Notes: a model not told the origin generated them from the letters alone. 64,000 bases of DNA from Clostridia bacterium (GCA_017521925.1 JAFXBG010000009.1:62001-126000), one strand, 5' to 3'. Positions 7,837 through 16,644 are shown, numbered from the stretch's first letter. A program made the numbers and translations.

Positions 7837-8627
7837 ATACCGACCGCCTCCTCATCGCCGAAGCGGTTCATAACAATAATGAACAGCAAAATAATTACCA
7901 TAAGACAAAGCGACAGCGCAGAGCCTGTGTGTCTGTCGGTCTGGAATACCTTTTCAATAACGTCACCAATCATAATGTCATCGGTGCCGCCTAAATATTG
8001 AGAAACAAGGAAGGTACTTGCAGTAGGTACAAATACCATTGTAACTCCAGATACAATACCGGGAACGGAAAGTGGAAGCACAACCTTACTGAAAACCTTA
8101 AAGCCGTTAGAGCCTAAATCCTGAGCGGCTTCAATAAGGCTTTTATCAATCTTACCCATAACCGTATATAAAGGTAAAATCATAAATGGCAGGAATTCGT
8201 AAACCATACCAAGCACAACTGCACCTGTGTTACCTATAAGGGGAACGTGTATGCCGAAAATTCCAAGTATCGAGTCAAGGGGACCGCCTTTGGAAAGAAG
8301 AACTACCCAGGCGTAAATACGCAGCAGGAAGTTCATCCACATTGGCACCATGACAAGCATAATAACTGTTCGCTGGGTTCTTGCTTTTGCCCTTGAGATT
8401 ATGTAACTTAAGGGATAGGCAAGCAAAAGGCAGATTGCAGTAGAAAGAAGTGCAACCCATAAAGAGTGCAGAAATACATCTCTGTAGCCCCAGGCTTTGC
8501 TGATGAACTGAGCGGTAAAGTTACCTGCGTCGTCCCTTATGGCAAAGGCAATAACCATTCCTAAGGGTACAAGCACAAACACAAGCATCCACAGAATGTA
8601 GGGGAGAGCTAACTTTTTAGATTTCAT
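7833..8627 (-). CDS. potB: Spermidine/putrescine ABC transporter permease PotB
   Basis: The 264-residue protein has about six transmembrane segments and the EAA loop [20 protein letters not shown]. The pattern [15 protein letters not shown] and GDVIEKVF is typical of PotB. It begins inside the end of potA (11-base overlap) and ends overlapping potC, so the operon is tightly coupled. Confidence 0.95.
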   Translation of the reverse strand: MKSKKLALPYILWMLVFVLVPLGMVIAFAIRDDAGNFTAQFISKAWGYRDVFLHSLWVALLSTAICLLLAYPLSYIISRAKARTQRTVIMLVMVPMWMNFLLRIYAWVVLLSKGGPLDSILGIFGIHVPLIGNTGAVVLGMVYEFLPFMILPLYTVMGKIDKSLIEAAQDLGSNGFKVFSKVVLPLSVPGIVSGVTMVFVPTASTFLVSQYLGGTDDIMIGDVIEKVFQTDRHTGSALSLCLMVIILLFIIVMNRFGDEEAVGI

Positions 8628-10035
8628 TTTCGCCCTCCGCAGTATCGGCTAAGGTAATAACGGCATCCTTAAAGTCAAAGCAAATGGGAGCATAGGTGGC
8701 AACCTGTTCGTCCTGTGCACTTTGCATCAGCCATTTTCTTTCGTCTGACTCAACGATGATTTCGTTGTATTCTCCCTTCCAGATTACCGATTCGATAAAT
8801 ACATCGGCAATCTGTCCTACGCCGTCACCTGCTACATAAATACCTGTAGGAGGTAAAATAATGTGAAGCTTTGCGTCTTTTTCAAAGTACCTGTCTTTAA
8901 TCTCAACCTCTTTGCCTTCAATGGTGATGGTGGTTGTGTTTTCTTCTGCATCAGAAGATGAAACAACTGCATCAAACTCGTTGTAAGGAGTGGGGAAGAG
9001 CTTGTTCATAATGTGAATGTTGTCGGGTGTTACATACATACCGATAGTTTCACCGACACGCTGGCTGGCTGTAGAATGAATAAGCAAAGTGCAGTTTTTG
9101 CATTTTACTTCCATTTCGTAGTGAACACCTTTGAAAACCGTGTTAACAACCTTGCCTGAGATTATGCCGTTTTCTACGGGTAATACCAGAATATCCTCAG
9201 GTCTGATAACAACGTCAACAGGTTTGTTCTTACCAAAGCCGGTATCTGTGCACTTGAAATCTGTGCCTAATATATTTACCTTATAATCCTCAACCATTGT
9301 TGCGTTAAGAATATTAGCCTCACCTATAAAGTCGGCAACAAAGGCGTTGGCAGGCTCGTTGTATATATCTATAGGAGAGCCAATCTGCTCTATAACGCCG
9401 TTGTTCATAACCACTACCCTGTCGCTCATTGTAAGAGCTTCTTCCTGGTCGTGAGTTACGTATACAAAGGTTTTTTTGGTCATTTTCTGGATACGCTTCA
9501 GTTCAATCTGCATATCTTTACGAAGCTTTAAATCCAGAGCACCTAAAGGCTCATCAAGAAGCAGTACGTCAGGGTCGCATACGAGAGCACGTGCTATGGC
9601 GACTCTTTGTTGTTGACCGCCTGAAAGTTGGCTTACGCTTCGTTTGTCATAACCTTTAAGGTCTACAACAGAAAGCATATGCTTAACCTTTTGTTTTATT
9701 TCAGCTTTCGGAAGCTTTTTGAGCTTTAATCCGAAAGCTACATTGTCAAACACATTCAGGTGAGGGAAAAGTGCGTATTTCTGGAATACGGTGTTAATGT
9801 TTCTCTTGTGGGGCGGAGTACCGTTGATGCGTTTGCCTTCATAAAAAAGGTCGCCGCTGTCAGGCTCTAAAAATCCGCCTATAATCCTGAGAGTTGTGGT
9901 TTTACCGCAGCCTGAGGGACCTAAGAAAGTTATAAACTCCTCGTCCTTAATATCAAGGCTGATGTTGTTGATGATTACCTCGCCGTCAAAGCTTACATTA
10001 ATATCCTTCAGCGAGATAATGGTGCTGTCCTTCAT
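8617..10035 (-). CDS. potA: Spermidine/putrescine ABC transporter ATP-binding protein PotA with extended C-terminus
   Basis: The ATPase domain carries Walker [11 protein letters not shown]-loop [11 protein letters not shown], signature [15 protein letters not shown], Walker [13 protein letters not shown] and the switch histidine in [14 protein letters not shown] domain follows from about residue 240. At 472 residues it is roughly 100 longer than the usual PotA. The extra C-terminal region (about residues 365-472) looks like a second TOBE-like beta segment and includes an acidic tail. It is the first gene of the pot operon, with a strong promoter on the minus strand. The start ATG at 10035 is preceded by GGGGGTGG. 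Confidence 0.95.
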   Translation of the reverse strand: MKDSTIISLKDINVSFDGEVIINNISLDIKDEEFITFLGPSGCGKTTTLRIIGGFLEPDSGDLFYEGKRINGTPPHKRNINTVFQKYALFPHLNVFDNVAFGLKLKKLPKAEIKQKVKHMLSVVDLKGYDKRSVSQLSGGQQQRVAIARALVCDPDVLLLDEPLGALDLKLRKDMQIELKRIQKMTKKTFVYVTHDQEEALTMSDRVVVMNNGVIEQIGSPIDIYNEPANAFVADFIGEANILNATMVEDYKVNILGTDFKCTDTGFGKNKPVDVVIRPEDILVLPVENGIISGKVVNTVFKGVHYEMEVKCKNCTLLIHSTASQRVGETIGMYVTPDNIHIMNKLFPTPYNEFDAVVSSSDAEENTTTITIEGKEVEIKDRYFEKDAKLHIILPPTGIYVAGDGVGQIADVFIESVIWKGEYNEIIVESDERKWLMQSAQDEQVATYAPICFDFKDAVITLADTAEGENEI

Positions 10036-10106
10036 AAAAAGCCACCCCCAAAATCATAATGTTGAGTTGTTACTCCAAGGGCATATTACCCTATTGTTAA
10101 AATAAG

Positions 10107-10135
10107 ATTATATTATGTTAAGGGGAATTTGTCAA
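10107..10135 (-). promoter_or_regulatory. Promoter of the pot operon
   Basis: Read on the minus strand, TTGACA (10135-10130) and TATAAT (10112-10107) are separated by 17 bp, a consensus sigma-A promoter. It lies about 70 bp upstream of the potA start. Confidence 0.75.
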
Positions 10136-10250
10136 TTATTTTGAATTTATAATTGAAAAGTAATGTGGAATTTTCGTTGATAATTAATCTAATTATTAAC
10201 TTTTTGTAATAAATGTCAAAAAATAGCCATAATTATGTATATTTATCCCA

Positions 10251-10278
10251 TTGTCAAACAGACAGGTTTTGGTATAAT
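10251..10278 (+). promoter_or_regulatory. Promoter of the secreted amylase gene
   Basis: TTGTCA (10251-10256) and TATAAT (10273-10278) are separated by 16 bp, about 50 bp before the amylase ATG. The rest of the 292-bp divergent gap between potA and the amylase is AT-rich; I see only the two promoters in it. Confidence 0.65.
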
Positions 10279-10327
10279 GTATCTGTAGGATTTTCACGTT
10301 TTTGTGATAAACGAAAGGATGGTTAAA

Positions 10328-13300
10328 ATGAACAAAAGCAAAAGACTGCTGTGTCTTATTCTTGCAATCGCAACTGTGTTCTCACTTTGCGCTGTAGGAT
10401 TCACAGCAAGTGCTGCAGAGGTAGAATTTGCAGAGGTTTCTGCTGCTCCTACATCTGCTAATGATTTCACATGGGACAACGCAACTGTTTATTTCCTGCT
10501 TACCGACCGTTTCAACAACGGTAACACAAGCAACGATAACAGCTATGGTCGTGGTCTTACACAGAGCGGCTCTAAAGCTAACTTCGACAATGTAGCAGCT
10601 TTCCAGGGCGGTGACTTCAAGGGTATTACACAGAAAATCAATGAAGGTTACTTTGACGATTTAGGTGTAAATGCTATCTGGGTTGCCGGTTGGTTTGAGC
10701 AGGTACACGGCTACGCAGTTGGCGGCGACGGTAAAAAGTCATTCCCTCACTTCGCTTACCACGGTTACTACGGTCTCGATTTCTCCGAGCTCGATAAGAA
10801 CTATGGTACAGAGGCTGAGTTCAAAGAGATGATTGACACAGCTCATAAGCACGGTATCCGTATCGTTCTTGACGTTGTTCTCAATCACCCCGGCTACAAC
10901 ACCATGTACGATATGAACGAGTACGGCTTCGGTACACTCAGAGGCGGCTGGCAGGATGTTTACTACAACTACAGCTCTCCCAACCAGGACAGCTACCACG
11001 GCAAAATCGGCTATAACGATGATGCTAACGCTTGGGGCAAATGGTGGGGTACTAACTGGATTCGTGCAGGTCTTGCAGGTTACCAGGGCGGCGACGGCTC
11101 TGACTTAAAGGGCGAAGTTAACTACCTCCCCGACTTCAGAACCGAGTCCGGCAACAACGTTGATATTCCTCAGATTCTTAAGACAAAATGGGGCAAAGAG
11201 GGTACTCTTAATGCCAAGACAAATGAAGTAAATCAGACTATCCAGAAGTATAACCTTGGCGGCAAGACTGTTTCAAACTATCTTGTTTCCTGGTATGCTC
11301 AGTGGGTTGAGCAGTACGGTATCGACGGTTTCAGATGCGATACAGCAAAGCACGTTGAGCAGTCCACATGGAAGAAACTTTCTGATACATGTACAAAGGC
11401 ACTTCAGAATTGGAGAGCTGCTAATCCCACAGCAGTAGGTGCTGATTGGGACGAAGATTTCTGGATGACAGGCGAAAACTTCGGTCAGGGCGTTGACAAC
11501 AACAGCTACTACCAGAACGGCTTCGATTCTATGATTAACTTCTCCTTCTCCGGTAACTCTCAGGGTAGCGGTTGCGACGGTCTTAAGAAGGTAGGTAACC
11601 TTAATCAGACATATGCTGAATATGCTAACAGAATCAACACAAACGCAAACTTCAACGTTCTTACATATATTTCTTCTCACGATACAGGTCTTTGCCGTAA
11701 CGACCTTTACTATCAGGGTTCTGCACTCCTTCTTTTACCCGGCGGTGTTCAGATTTACTACGGCGACGAGACTAACAGACAGTATGTTCAGTGTTCTATC
11801 CACGACCACGAGAACAGAAGCTTTATGAACTGGAATAATGCAGACAAGGGCGTTCTTGCTCACTGGCAGAAGGTTGGTTCTTTCAGAAATGACCACGTAG
11901 CAGTTGGTGCAGGTTCACACAATAACCTTTCCGCAACTTCCGGTACAGCTTTCAGCCGTGTATACGACAAGAACAATGTTAAAGATACAGTTGTTTGCGT
12001 AATCGGTGCAAACAAGAACGCAAGCACAACAATTACACTCAACGGTGCATTTGCTGACGGCGCAAAGGTAGTTAACGCATACACAGGTGAGTCTGCTACA
12101 GTTGCAGGCGGTAAGGTTACTGTAAACAGTGGTGCACAGGGTACAATCCTTCTTGAACTCGATGCAGCTCCTGTTGTACCTACAACAACTGTTCCTCAGA
12201 CAACAGTTAAGCCCACAACAGCACCTACAACAGCTCCTGTAGTTACAACAACTCCCGCAGTTACAACAGAGCCCACAGAAACAACTCCCGCAGTTACAAC
12301 AACAGCTCCTGTAATTGTTACAAAGCCCACAACTCAGGCAACACAGCCTACAACTACAAAGCCTGCAGAGCCTGCTGAATATGTAATCCTCGGTGACGTT
12401 GATGGTTCTGAAAAGGTTAACATCAAGGACGCAACTCTTATCCAGAAGCATATCGCTAAGCTTGAAACACTTGACGAGAAGGAAGTTTTCGCCGGTAATG
12501 TTGACGGTAGCGATGCTCTTAACATCCGTGACGTAACAACAATCCAGAAGTGGGTTGCAAAGCTGGATGTTGAATATGCAATCGGTGAGAAAGTTCTTTA
12601 CAAGGGTTCTGAGGATGTAACTCCCAACACAACAAACTCACCCATAATTCTTCCTCCTGTTCCCACAACTAAACCTACAGAGGCTCCTACAACTGAACCT
12701 ACAGAGGCTCCCACAACTGCTCCTAAGACAGAGCCTACAGAGGTTCCTACAACAGCAGAACCCACACCTGCAGTTACAGAGACTCAGCCTATCATTACTG
12801 AGCCTACAACAGCAACACAGCCTATTATCACTGAGCCTGTTACTCAACCCTCTGACGGTACAGAGCTTATCTACTTTGTAGATGCTACACCTCAGGGTTG
12901 GATTGGCGACGCAGATGCTAAGCTTTACATCTTTAACTACGAAACCAACGAGAATTATGCAGGTACAATGCAGGACGAGAATACATGGGTATTTCAGGTT
13001 CCTGCAGGTATGACAGCAATTAACTTCTATCGTTGTGAGGGTGAGTTTACCCAGACAGCATGGAACAGCTGGACAATGTGCGTTACAGTTCGTGGTAGCG
13101 AAAATACATTTACAGCAACAGATAACGAAGTAGGTTCATGGACAGGTACATCCTCAGGCGGCGACTACAATCCCCCTGTTGACAACCCTCCTGTAGATAA
13201 TCCTCCAGTAGACAATCCTCCTGCAGATGGAGATTATATCTACTTTACAGATAACGCAGGTTGGGGTACAGTTTACTGCCATACATGGAATATGGTAGGC

Positions 13301-13456
13301 GGTCACACAGAGTGGCCAGGTCTCCAGATGGAATTAGTAGATGGTAAATACCGTGTACAGGTTGACAGCACACACACACACCTTAAATTCAATAATGGTA
13401 ACGGTGTAGAAGGTCAGGAGTTTGAACTTACAATCGGCAACACATACTCTAACTAA
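10328..13456 (+). CDS. Secreted GH13 alpha-amylase with internal dockerin and C-terminal starch-binding modules
   Basis: The start is the ATG at 10328 (1042 aa), spaced correctly from GAAAGGAT; an in-frame GTG at 10304 lies upstream of that site. A signal peptide ends near ASAAE (residues 1-30). The GH13 domain has all four conserved regions: DVVLNH at 182-187, GFRCDTAKH with nucleophile Asp338, acid/base Glu383 in TGENF, and SSHD with Asp452. A beta domain ends near residue 615. After a Thr/Pro linker, residues about 689-750 are a complete dockerin with two calcium loops (GDVDGSEKVNIKDATLIQKH and NVDGSDALNIRDVTTIQKW). A second Thr/Pro/Glu linker leads to two probable starch-binding modules, about 846-940 and 968-1042. 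The last is CBM26-like (IYFTDNAGWGTVYCHTWN, then TEWPGLQM and LKFNNGNG). It should be displayed on a cohesin scaffold and digest starch outside the cell. Confidence 0.95.
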   Translation: MNKSKRLLCLILAIATVFSLCAVGFTASAAEVEFAEVSAAPTSANDFTWDNATVYFLLTDRFNNGNTSNDNSYGRGLTQSGSKANFDNVAAFQGGDFKGITQKINEGYFDDLGVNAIWVAGWFEQVHGYAVGGDGKKSFPHFAYHGYYGLDFSELDKNYGTEAEFKEMIDTAHKHGIRIVLDVVLNHPGYNTMYDMNEYGFGTLRGGWQDVYYNYSSPNQDSYHGKIGYNDDANAWGKWWGTNWIRAGLAGYQGGDGSDLKGEVNYLPDFRTESGNNVDIPQILKTKWGKEGTLNAKTNEVNQTIQKYNLGGKTVSNYLVSWYAQWVEQYGIDGFRCDTAKHVEQSTWKKLSDTCTKALQNWRAANPTAVGADWDEDFWMTGENFGQGVDNNSYYQNGFDSMINFSFSGNSQGSGCDGLKKVGNLNQTYAEYANRINTNANFNVLTYISSHDTGLCRNDLYYQGSALLLLPGGVQIYYGDETNRQYVQCSIHDHENRSFMNWNNADKGVLAHWQKVGSFRNDHVAVGAGSHNNLSATSGTAFSRVYDKNNVKDTVVCVIGANKNASTTITLNGAFADGAKVVNAYTGESATVAGGKVTVNSGAQGTILLELDAAPVVPTTTVPQTTVKPTTAPTTAPVVTTTPAVTTEPTETTPAVTTTAPVIVTKPTTQATQPTTTKPAEPAEYVILGDVDGSEKVNIKDATLIQKHIAKLETLDEKEVFAGNVDGSDALNIRDVTTIQKWVAKLDVEYAIGEKVLYKGSEDVTPNTTNSPIILPPVPTTKPTEAPTTEPTEAPTTAPKTEPTEVPTTAEPTPAVTETQPIITEPTTATQPIITEPVTQPSDGTELIYFVDATPQGWIGDADAKLYIFNYETNENYAGTMQDENTWVFQVPAGMTAINFYRCEGEFTQTAWNSWTMCVTVRGSENTFTATDNEVGSWTGTSSGGDYNPPVDNPPVDNPPVDNPPADGDYIYFTDNAGWGTVYCHTWNMVGGHTEWPGLQMELVDGKYRVQVDSTHTHLKFNNGNGVEGQEFELTIGNTYSN

Positions 13457-13471
13457 ATTATGACTAACATT

Positions 13472-13507
13472 AAAAAGCTGACTCGCAGAAGCGGGTCAGC
13501 TTTTTTG
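13472..13507 (+). terminator. Rho-independent terminator of the amylase gene
   Basis: AAAAAGCTGAC and GTCAGCTTTTTT form a strong stem, with further pairing of CGC and GCG in the loop region, followed by T residues. It begins 16 bp after the amylase stop codon. Confidence 0.9.
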
Positions 13508-13590
13508 CTATTGTGATTTTAATTAATATTATAAAAAGGATTATTAATACTACAGCAGTGTCGATTTTATGCTGTTCATACATTGTTTCA

Positions 13591-13618
13591 TTGACAAATC
13601 CTTAAAATGATATATAAT
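13591..13618 (+). promoter_or_regulatory. Promoter of the exporter-tarI operon
   Basis: TTGACA (13591-13596) and TATAAT (13613-13618) are separated by 16 bp. Both boxes match the consensus exactly. Confidence 0.8.
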
Positions 13619-13677
13619 GATATCTGTAATAATATGGATTGGTGTGTCTTGCAACATATTAAGGAGGTAATAACAGC

Positions 13678-14499
13678 TTGTTTCAGATTTTTAAAGAACA
13701 CAAGGGTTTCGGCAAGCAGATTTTTCTTTTAGCCGTAAACGACTTAAAAAAGACATATAAGGGTGCCGCAATCGGTCCTTTGTGGGCGGTTATCAAACCT
13801 GCATTTACCCTTTTTGTATATTGGTTTGCTTTTGCAATTGGTCTGAGATCAGGTAAAGGCGTAACATTTGACGGAGAATTATACAGCACATTTATCTTCC
13901 TTCTGGTTGGTTTTGTACCTTGGTTTTTTATGAATGACAGTATTACTTTGGGTGCCAAGTCAATCCGTATGAACCGTCAGTTTGTTACAAAGGTTTCTTT
14001 TCCTGTTTCAACAATAATGACCTTTACAGCAGTAGCAAGGCTCTTTGTTCACATCTTTCTTTTTGTAATAATGTATGTGGTTCTGCTGTTGGACAAATCA
14101 ACAAATATACTTACTCCTTCGGTTTATAATCTTCAGTTTTTCTTTTATTGCCCCTTGATGTTTGCGTTTTTTGTTGCCCTTACATGGTCAACAGCTCCTA
14201 TGGCAGCTTTTTCAAAGGACTTTGAAAGTATGATTGTTTCAGTTATGGCCGGTGTGTTCTGGATTTCAGGTATTATCTACAATAGCTATAATATGGATAA
14301 CAAAGTTGTAGAAACAATTATGCTCTTTAATCCTATTAACTTTTTTGCCAATGGTTATCGTAAGGCTTTTCTCAGTGGTGAGTGGTTCTTCGAAAATCCT
14401 GTTGAGCTATGTATATTCCTAGGTGAGTTTTTACTTGTGTTTATCTTAGGTTTATGGAATTATAAACGCTTGAGAAAAACTCTGCCCGACGTACTTTAA
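13678..14499 (+). CDS. ABC-2 type polysaccharide/teichoic acid export permease (TagG/Wzm-like)
   Basis: The TTG at 13678 is the likely start because AAGGAGG lies 10 bases upstream, giving 273 residues. The N-terminus (LAVNDLKKTYKGAAIGPLWA) is the amphipathic entry typical of TagG/Wzm/RfbA permeases. Six hydrophobic segments follow, and the ending MLFNPINFFANGYRKAFLSG is also typical. Together with the ATPase encoded 12 bp downstream it would export a lipid-linked wall polymer or O-antigen-like glycan. The adjacent cytidylyltransferase suggests a polyol-phosphate polymer. Family assignment is firm; the polymer is inferred. Confidence 0.9.
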   Translation: MFQIFKEHKGFGKQIFLLAVNDLKKTYKGAAIGPLWAVIKPAFTLFVYWFAFAIGLRSGKGVTFDGELYSTFIFLLVGFVPWFFMNDSITLGAKSIRMNRQFVTKVSFPVSTIMTFTAVARLFVHIFLFVIMYVVLLLDKSTNILTPSVYNLQFFFYCPLMFAFFVALTWSTAPMAAFSKDFESMIVSVMAGVFWISGIIYNSYNMDNKVVETIMLFNPINFFANGYRKAFLSGEWFFENPVELCIFLGEFLLVFILGLWNYKRLRKTLPDVL

Positions 14500-14511
14500 G
14501 GAGGCATAAAA

Positions 14512-15249
14512 ATGGATAATCCTATTATTTCCTTTAAGAATGTCAGCAAAGAGTATACTCTCTATAAAAGTGACAGTGAAAGATTCAGAGCGTTGTTTTT
14601 TAAAAACAAGAAGGCCAAAATTAATAAAGCTCTGAAAAATGTTTCGTTTGATATTTCCAGAGGCGAGGCTGTAGGTCTTATTGGTGACAATGGTGCAGGT
14701 AAGTCTACAATATTAAAGCATATTACAGGTGTTGCGTTTCCTACTGAGGGTGAGGTTCAGGTTAACGGTAAGGTTGCTGCACTTCTTGAACTTACTGCAG
14801 GTTTTTCGATGGAAATGACAGGCAGAGAGAATATTTATCTAAAGGGCTATATCTTAGGTCTTACAGATAAAGAAATCAAGCGTCTTGAAGAGCGTATCAT
14901 CGAATTTGCAGAACTTGGAGATTATATTGACCAGCCTGTAAGAACTTACTCAAGCGGTATGAAAATGCGTCTCGGTTTTGCAATTAACGTTAATATAGAG
15001 CCCGATGTGCTTGTAATTGACGAGGCACTTTCTGTAGGCGATGCAACATTTAAAAAGAAATGTAAGAAAAAAATTGCAGATACTATTAAAAGCGGTGTTA
15101 CAGTGCTTTATGTTAGTCATAATGCCGAAAGTGTTAAGGAGCTTTGCACCCGTGCAATTTACCTTAAAAAGGGTGAGCTTATTTATGACGGCACTGTTGA
15201 AGATGCATTGCAGGTTTATCAGGCAGACAAAGCAAAGAAAGGAAAGTAA
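14512..15249 (+). CDS. ABC polysaccharide/teichoic acid exporter ATP-binding protein (TagH/Wzt-like)
   Basis: The protein has 245 residues: Walker A GDNGAGKST, the TagH/Wzt-type AALLELTAGFSMEMTGRENI segment, signature TYSSGMKMRLGFAI, and Walker B VLVIDEALSVGDATF. It stops after the ATPase domain, so it lacks the glycan-recognition C-terminal domain of some Wzt proteins. It starts 12 bp after the permease gene, with AAGGAGG upstream, and ends three bases before the cytidylyltransferase gene. Confidence 0.93.
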   Translation: MDNPIISFKNVSKEYTLYKSDSERFRALFFKNKKAKINKALKNVSFDISRGEAVGLIGDNGAGKSTILKHITGVAFPTEGEVQVNGKVAALLELTAGFSMEMTGRENIYLKGYILGLTDKEIKRLEERIIEFAELGDYIDQPVRTYSSGMKMRLGFAINVNIEPDVLVIDEALSVGDATFKKKCKKKIADTIKSGVTVLYVSHNAESVKELCTRAIYLKKGELIYDGTVEDALQVYQADKAKKGK

Positions 15250-15252
15250 ATT

Positions 15253-15993
15253 ATGGCACATGTATTGGTTTTCGCCGGCGGTATCGGCGCCAGAATGAAG
15301 TCTAACGACATTCCCAAGCAGTTTATCGAGGTTGACGGCAAGCCTATTATTGTTCGTACTCTTGAGCATTTTGAAAAGCATCCTCAGGTTGAGGATATTG
15401 TAATTTCCTGTTTAGCTGAAAAAATCGACTATATGAAAATGCTTCTTGTAAAGCATAATATTTCAAAGGTTATCAATGTTGTTCCCGGTGGTGCAAATGG
15501 TCATCAGAGTATCCACAACGGCCTTGTTGAGATTCAGAAGAACTCCAAGCCCGAGGATATTGTTCTTATCTGTGACGGTGTTCGTCCTATGCTTTCTGAA
15601 AAGCTTATCACAGATTGCATCGATACTGCCAAAGAGTTTGAGACCGCTGTTCCCGTAACTCCCAGTATTGACTCTGTGCTTGAATCTCCCGACGGTAAAA
15701 CCTGCTGTAAATCTCTGCCCAGAAAGCAGATGTTTATTACTCAGGCTCCTCAGGGCTATACAATGCGTAAGATTATGTGGGCTCACGACGAGGCTGAGGT
15801 AAGAGGTATTACAAACCCCATTTCTTCCTCAGAGCTTTTAATCGAGCTCGGAGAAACTGTTCAGATTTTCCAGGGTATCCGTGAGAATATCAAGGTTACA
15901 ACTCCCGAAGATTTACAGACTTTACGCTCTTACTTCTATTACGAAAGCTTCAAAAACTTTGCCAAAGAGGAACTTAGCTTGTCAGAGGTATAA
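15253..15993 (+). CDS. tarI: IspD/TarI-family cytidylyltransferase (probable ribitol-5-phosphate cytidylyltransferase)
   Basis: The 246-residue enzyme begins with the nucleotidyltransferase loop HVLVFAGGIGARM and then PKQFIEVDGKPII, as in IspD and TarI. DGVRPML stands where IspD has DxARP. QAPQGYTM and the final VTTPEDLQ are also shared. The FAGGIGARM form and its place three bases after the TagGH-like exporter favour TarI, which makes CDP-ribitol for teichoic acid, over the isoprenoid enzyme IspD. No tarJ-like reductase is adjacent, so the polyol substrate is inferred. The start has GAAAGGAAAG upstream. Confidence 0.75.
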   Translation: MAHVLVFAGGIGARMKSNDIPKQFIEVDGKPIIVRTLEHFEKHPQVEDIVISCLAEKIDYMKMLLVKHNISKVINVVPGGANGHQSIHNGLVEIQKNSKPEDIVLICDGVRPMLSEKLITDCIDTAKEFETAVPVTPSIDSVLESPDGKTCCKSLPRKQMFITQAPQGYTMRKIMWAHDEAEVRGITNPISSSELLIELGETVQIFQGIRENIKVTTPEDLQTLRSYFYYESFKNFAKEELSLSEV

Positions 15994-16031
15994 TAATCCC
16001 TGATATAGCTGTAATTAATTAAATATTGTGA

Positions 16032-16060
16032 TTGACTTTTCTGCCGACTTTTGATATAAT
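16032..16060 (+). promoter_or_regulatory. Promoter of tRNA-Leu, with a 10-bp inverted repeat around the minus-10 box
   Basis: TTGACT (16032-16037) and TATAAT (16055-16060) are separated by 17 bp. CTGCCGACTT (16041-16050) and AAGTCGGCAG (16065-16074) form a perfect inverted repeat enclosing the minus-10 box, followed by TTTT. The palindrome may be the terminator of the tarI operon overlapping the tRNA promoter, or an operator. About 85 bp of untranslated leader precede the tRNA. Confidence 0.7.
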
Positions 16061-16160
16061 CACTAAGTCGGCAGTTTTGCCGTCGATATGCGGATTAAGC
16101 TAAGTGCTCCGCCTCGGATGCTCCGACCGTGTAAAATTTACGGAGTAAAAAACCTAATAT

Positions 16161-16247
16161 GCGGATATGGCGGAATTGGCAGACGCGCATGGTTCAGGTC
16201 CATGTGAAAGCAATTTCATGCAGGTTCAAGTCCTGTTATCCGCACCA
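16161..16247 (+). tRNA. tRNA-Leu (anticodon CAG)
   Basis: The acceptor stem GCGGATA pairs with TATCCGC, with discriminator A and an encoded CCA. The anticodon loop is TTCAGGT between CATGG and CCATG, giving CAG for Leu. A long variable arm (GAAAGCAATTTC region) and the T-arm GGTTCAAGTCC are present, as expected for a type II leucine tRNA. Confidence 0.97.
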
Positions 16248-16250
16248 AGA

Positions 16251-16285
16251 TTAAAGGGTACGTTTTGGTACCCTTTAATTTTTTT
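16251..16285 (+). terminator. Terminator of tRNA-Leu
   Basis: TTAAAGGGTAC (16251-16261) and GTACCCTTTAA (16268-16278) form an 11-bp stem with a 6-base loop and then seven T residues, four bases after the CCA end. Confidence 0.92.
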
Positions 16286-16294
16286 ATATGTACA

Positions 16295-16457
16295 AACAGG
16301 ACTTGAACCTTAAGAAGGTGAGTGCCGTTAAGAAAACAGTCCTGTGGACTGTTTTTAGGCACGAAGCCCACAGGCGGGTACCGAAAGCCTTTGACTTTGG
16401 GTCGCCAAGGGCGGACAAATTTCTCTAAGAGAAATTGTCGTCCTGTTATCCGCACCA
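16295..16457 (+). repeat. tRNA-linked structured repeat, copy 1
   Basis: The unit begins with AACAGGACTTGAACCT (16295-16310), the reverse complement of the tRNA-Leu T arm (16222-16237). It ends with an 18-base direct copy of the tRNA 3' end including CCA (16440-16457 equals 16230-16247). The core at 16305-16411 matches 36265-36371 closely and has the same length, 107 nt. Local hairpins include ACCTT-AAG-AAGGT, GTGCC (16322-16326) with GGCAC (16358-16362) enclosing CAGTCC/GGACTG, and CCC-ACAGGC-GGG. The ends themselves pair (AACAGGAC with GTCCTGTT). No protein-coding capacity is convincing. Its nature is unknown to me: a small mobile element or a structured RNA. Confidence 0.8.
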
Positions 16458-16461
16458 CAAC

Positions 16462-16486
16462 AAGCCCGATTTTACTCGGGCTTTTT
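16462..16486 (+). terminator. Terminator after repeat copy 1
   Basis: AAGCCCGA (16462-16469) and TCGGGCTT (16476-16483) form an 8-bp stem followed by T residues. A very similar hairpin lies at 35977-36001. Confidence 0.85.
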
Positions 16487-16538
16487 AAATGTACAAAACA
16501 TTTTTTCATCCCAAAATAAATGTTTTTATATAAAAATA

Positions 16539-16567
16539 TTGTAAATGTATTTTATGTATTATATAAT
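16539..16567 (+). promoter_or_regulatory. Promoter of the giant surface-protein operon
   Basis: TTGTAA (16539-16544) and TATAAT (16562-16567) are separated by 17 bp. A small inverted repeat TTACA-TTTG-TGTAA (16580-16593) lies just downstream, in the expected 5' leader of about 70 bases. Confidence 0.55.
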
Positions 16568-16644
16568 TACATTGGTATATTACATTTGTGTAACAATTTT
16601 GTTGCCGAATTGACGTTATTAAAAAATGATAGGGAAGTGAAATT

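Noticed and set aside
12180..12360. Thr/Pro repeats in the amylase gene as a DNA repeat array or CRISPR
   Set aside because: The repeats are irregular codon-level repeats encoding protein linkers (TTTAPTT-type); there are no regular spacers.
11915..12451. Long Cys-rich minus-strand frame inside the amylase gene
   Set aside because: It is the shadow of ACA/GCA-rich linker codons; no ribosome site or promoter, and the sense gene is clear.
15253..15993. Naming the cytidylyltransferase IspD of the isoprenoid pathway
   Set aside because: The active-site variant and the three-base distance to a teichoic-acid-type exporter favour TarI, although the two families cannot be fully separated by eye.
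16216..16509. Antisense frame of 97 codons across the tRNA-Leu-linked repeat
   Set aside because: It reads through tRNA-derived sequence and hairpins on the opposite strand with no ribosome site. The matching frame at 36291-36494 differs in the parts that covary at RNA level, so selection is on structure, not protein.
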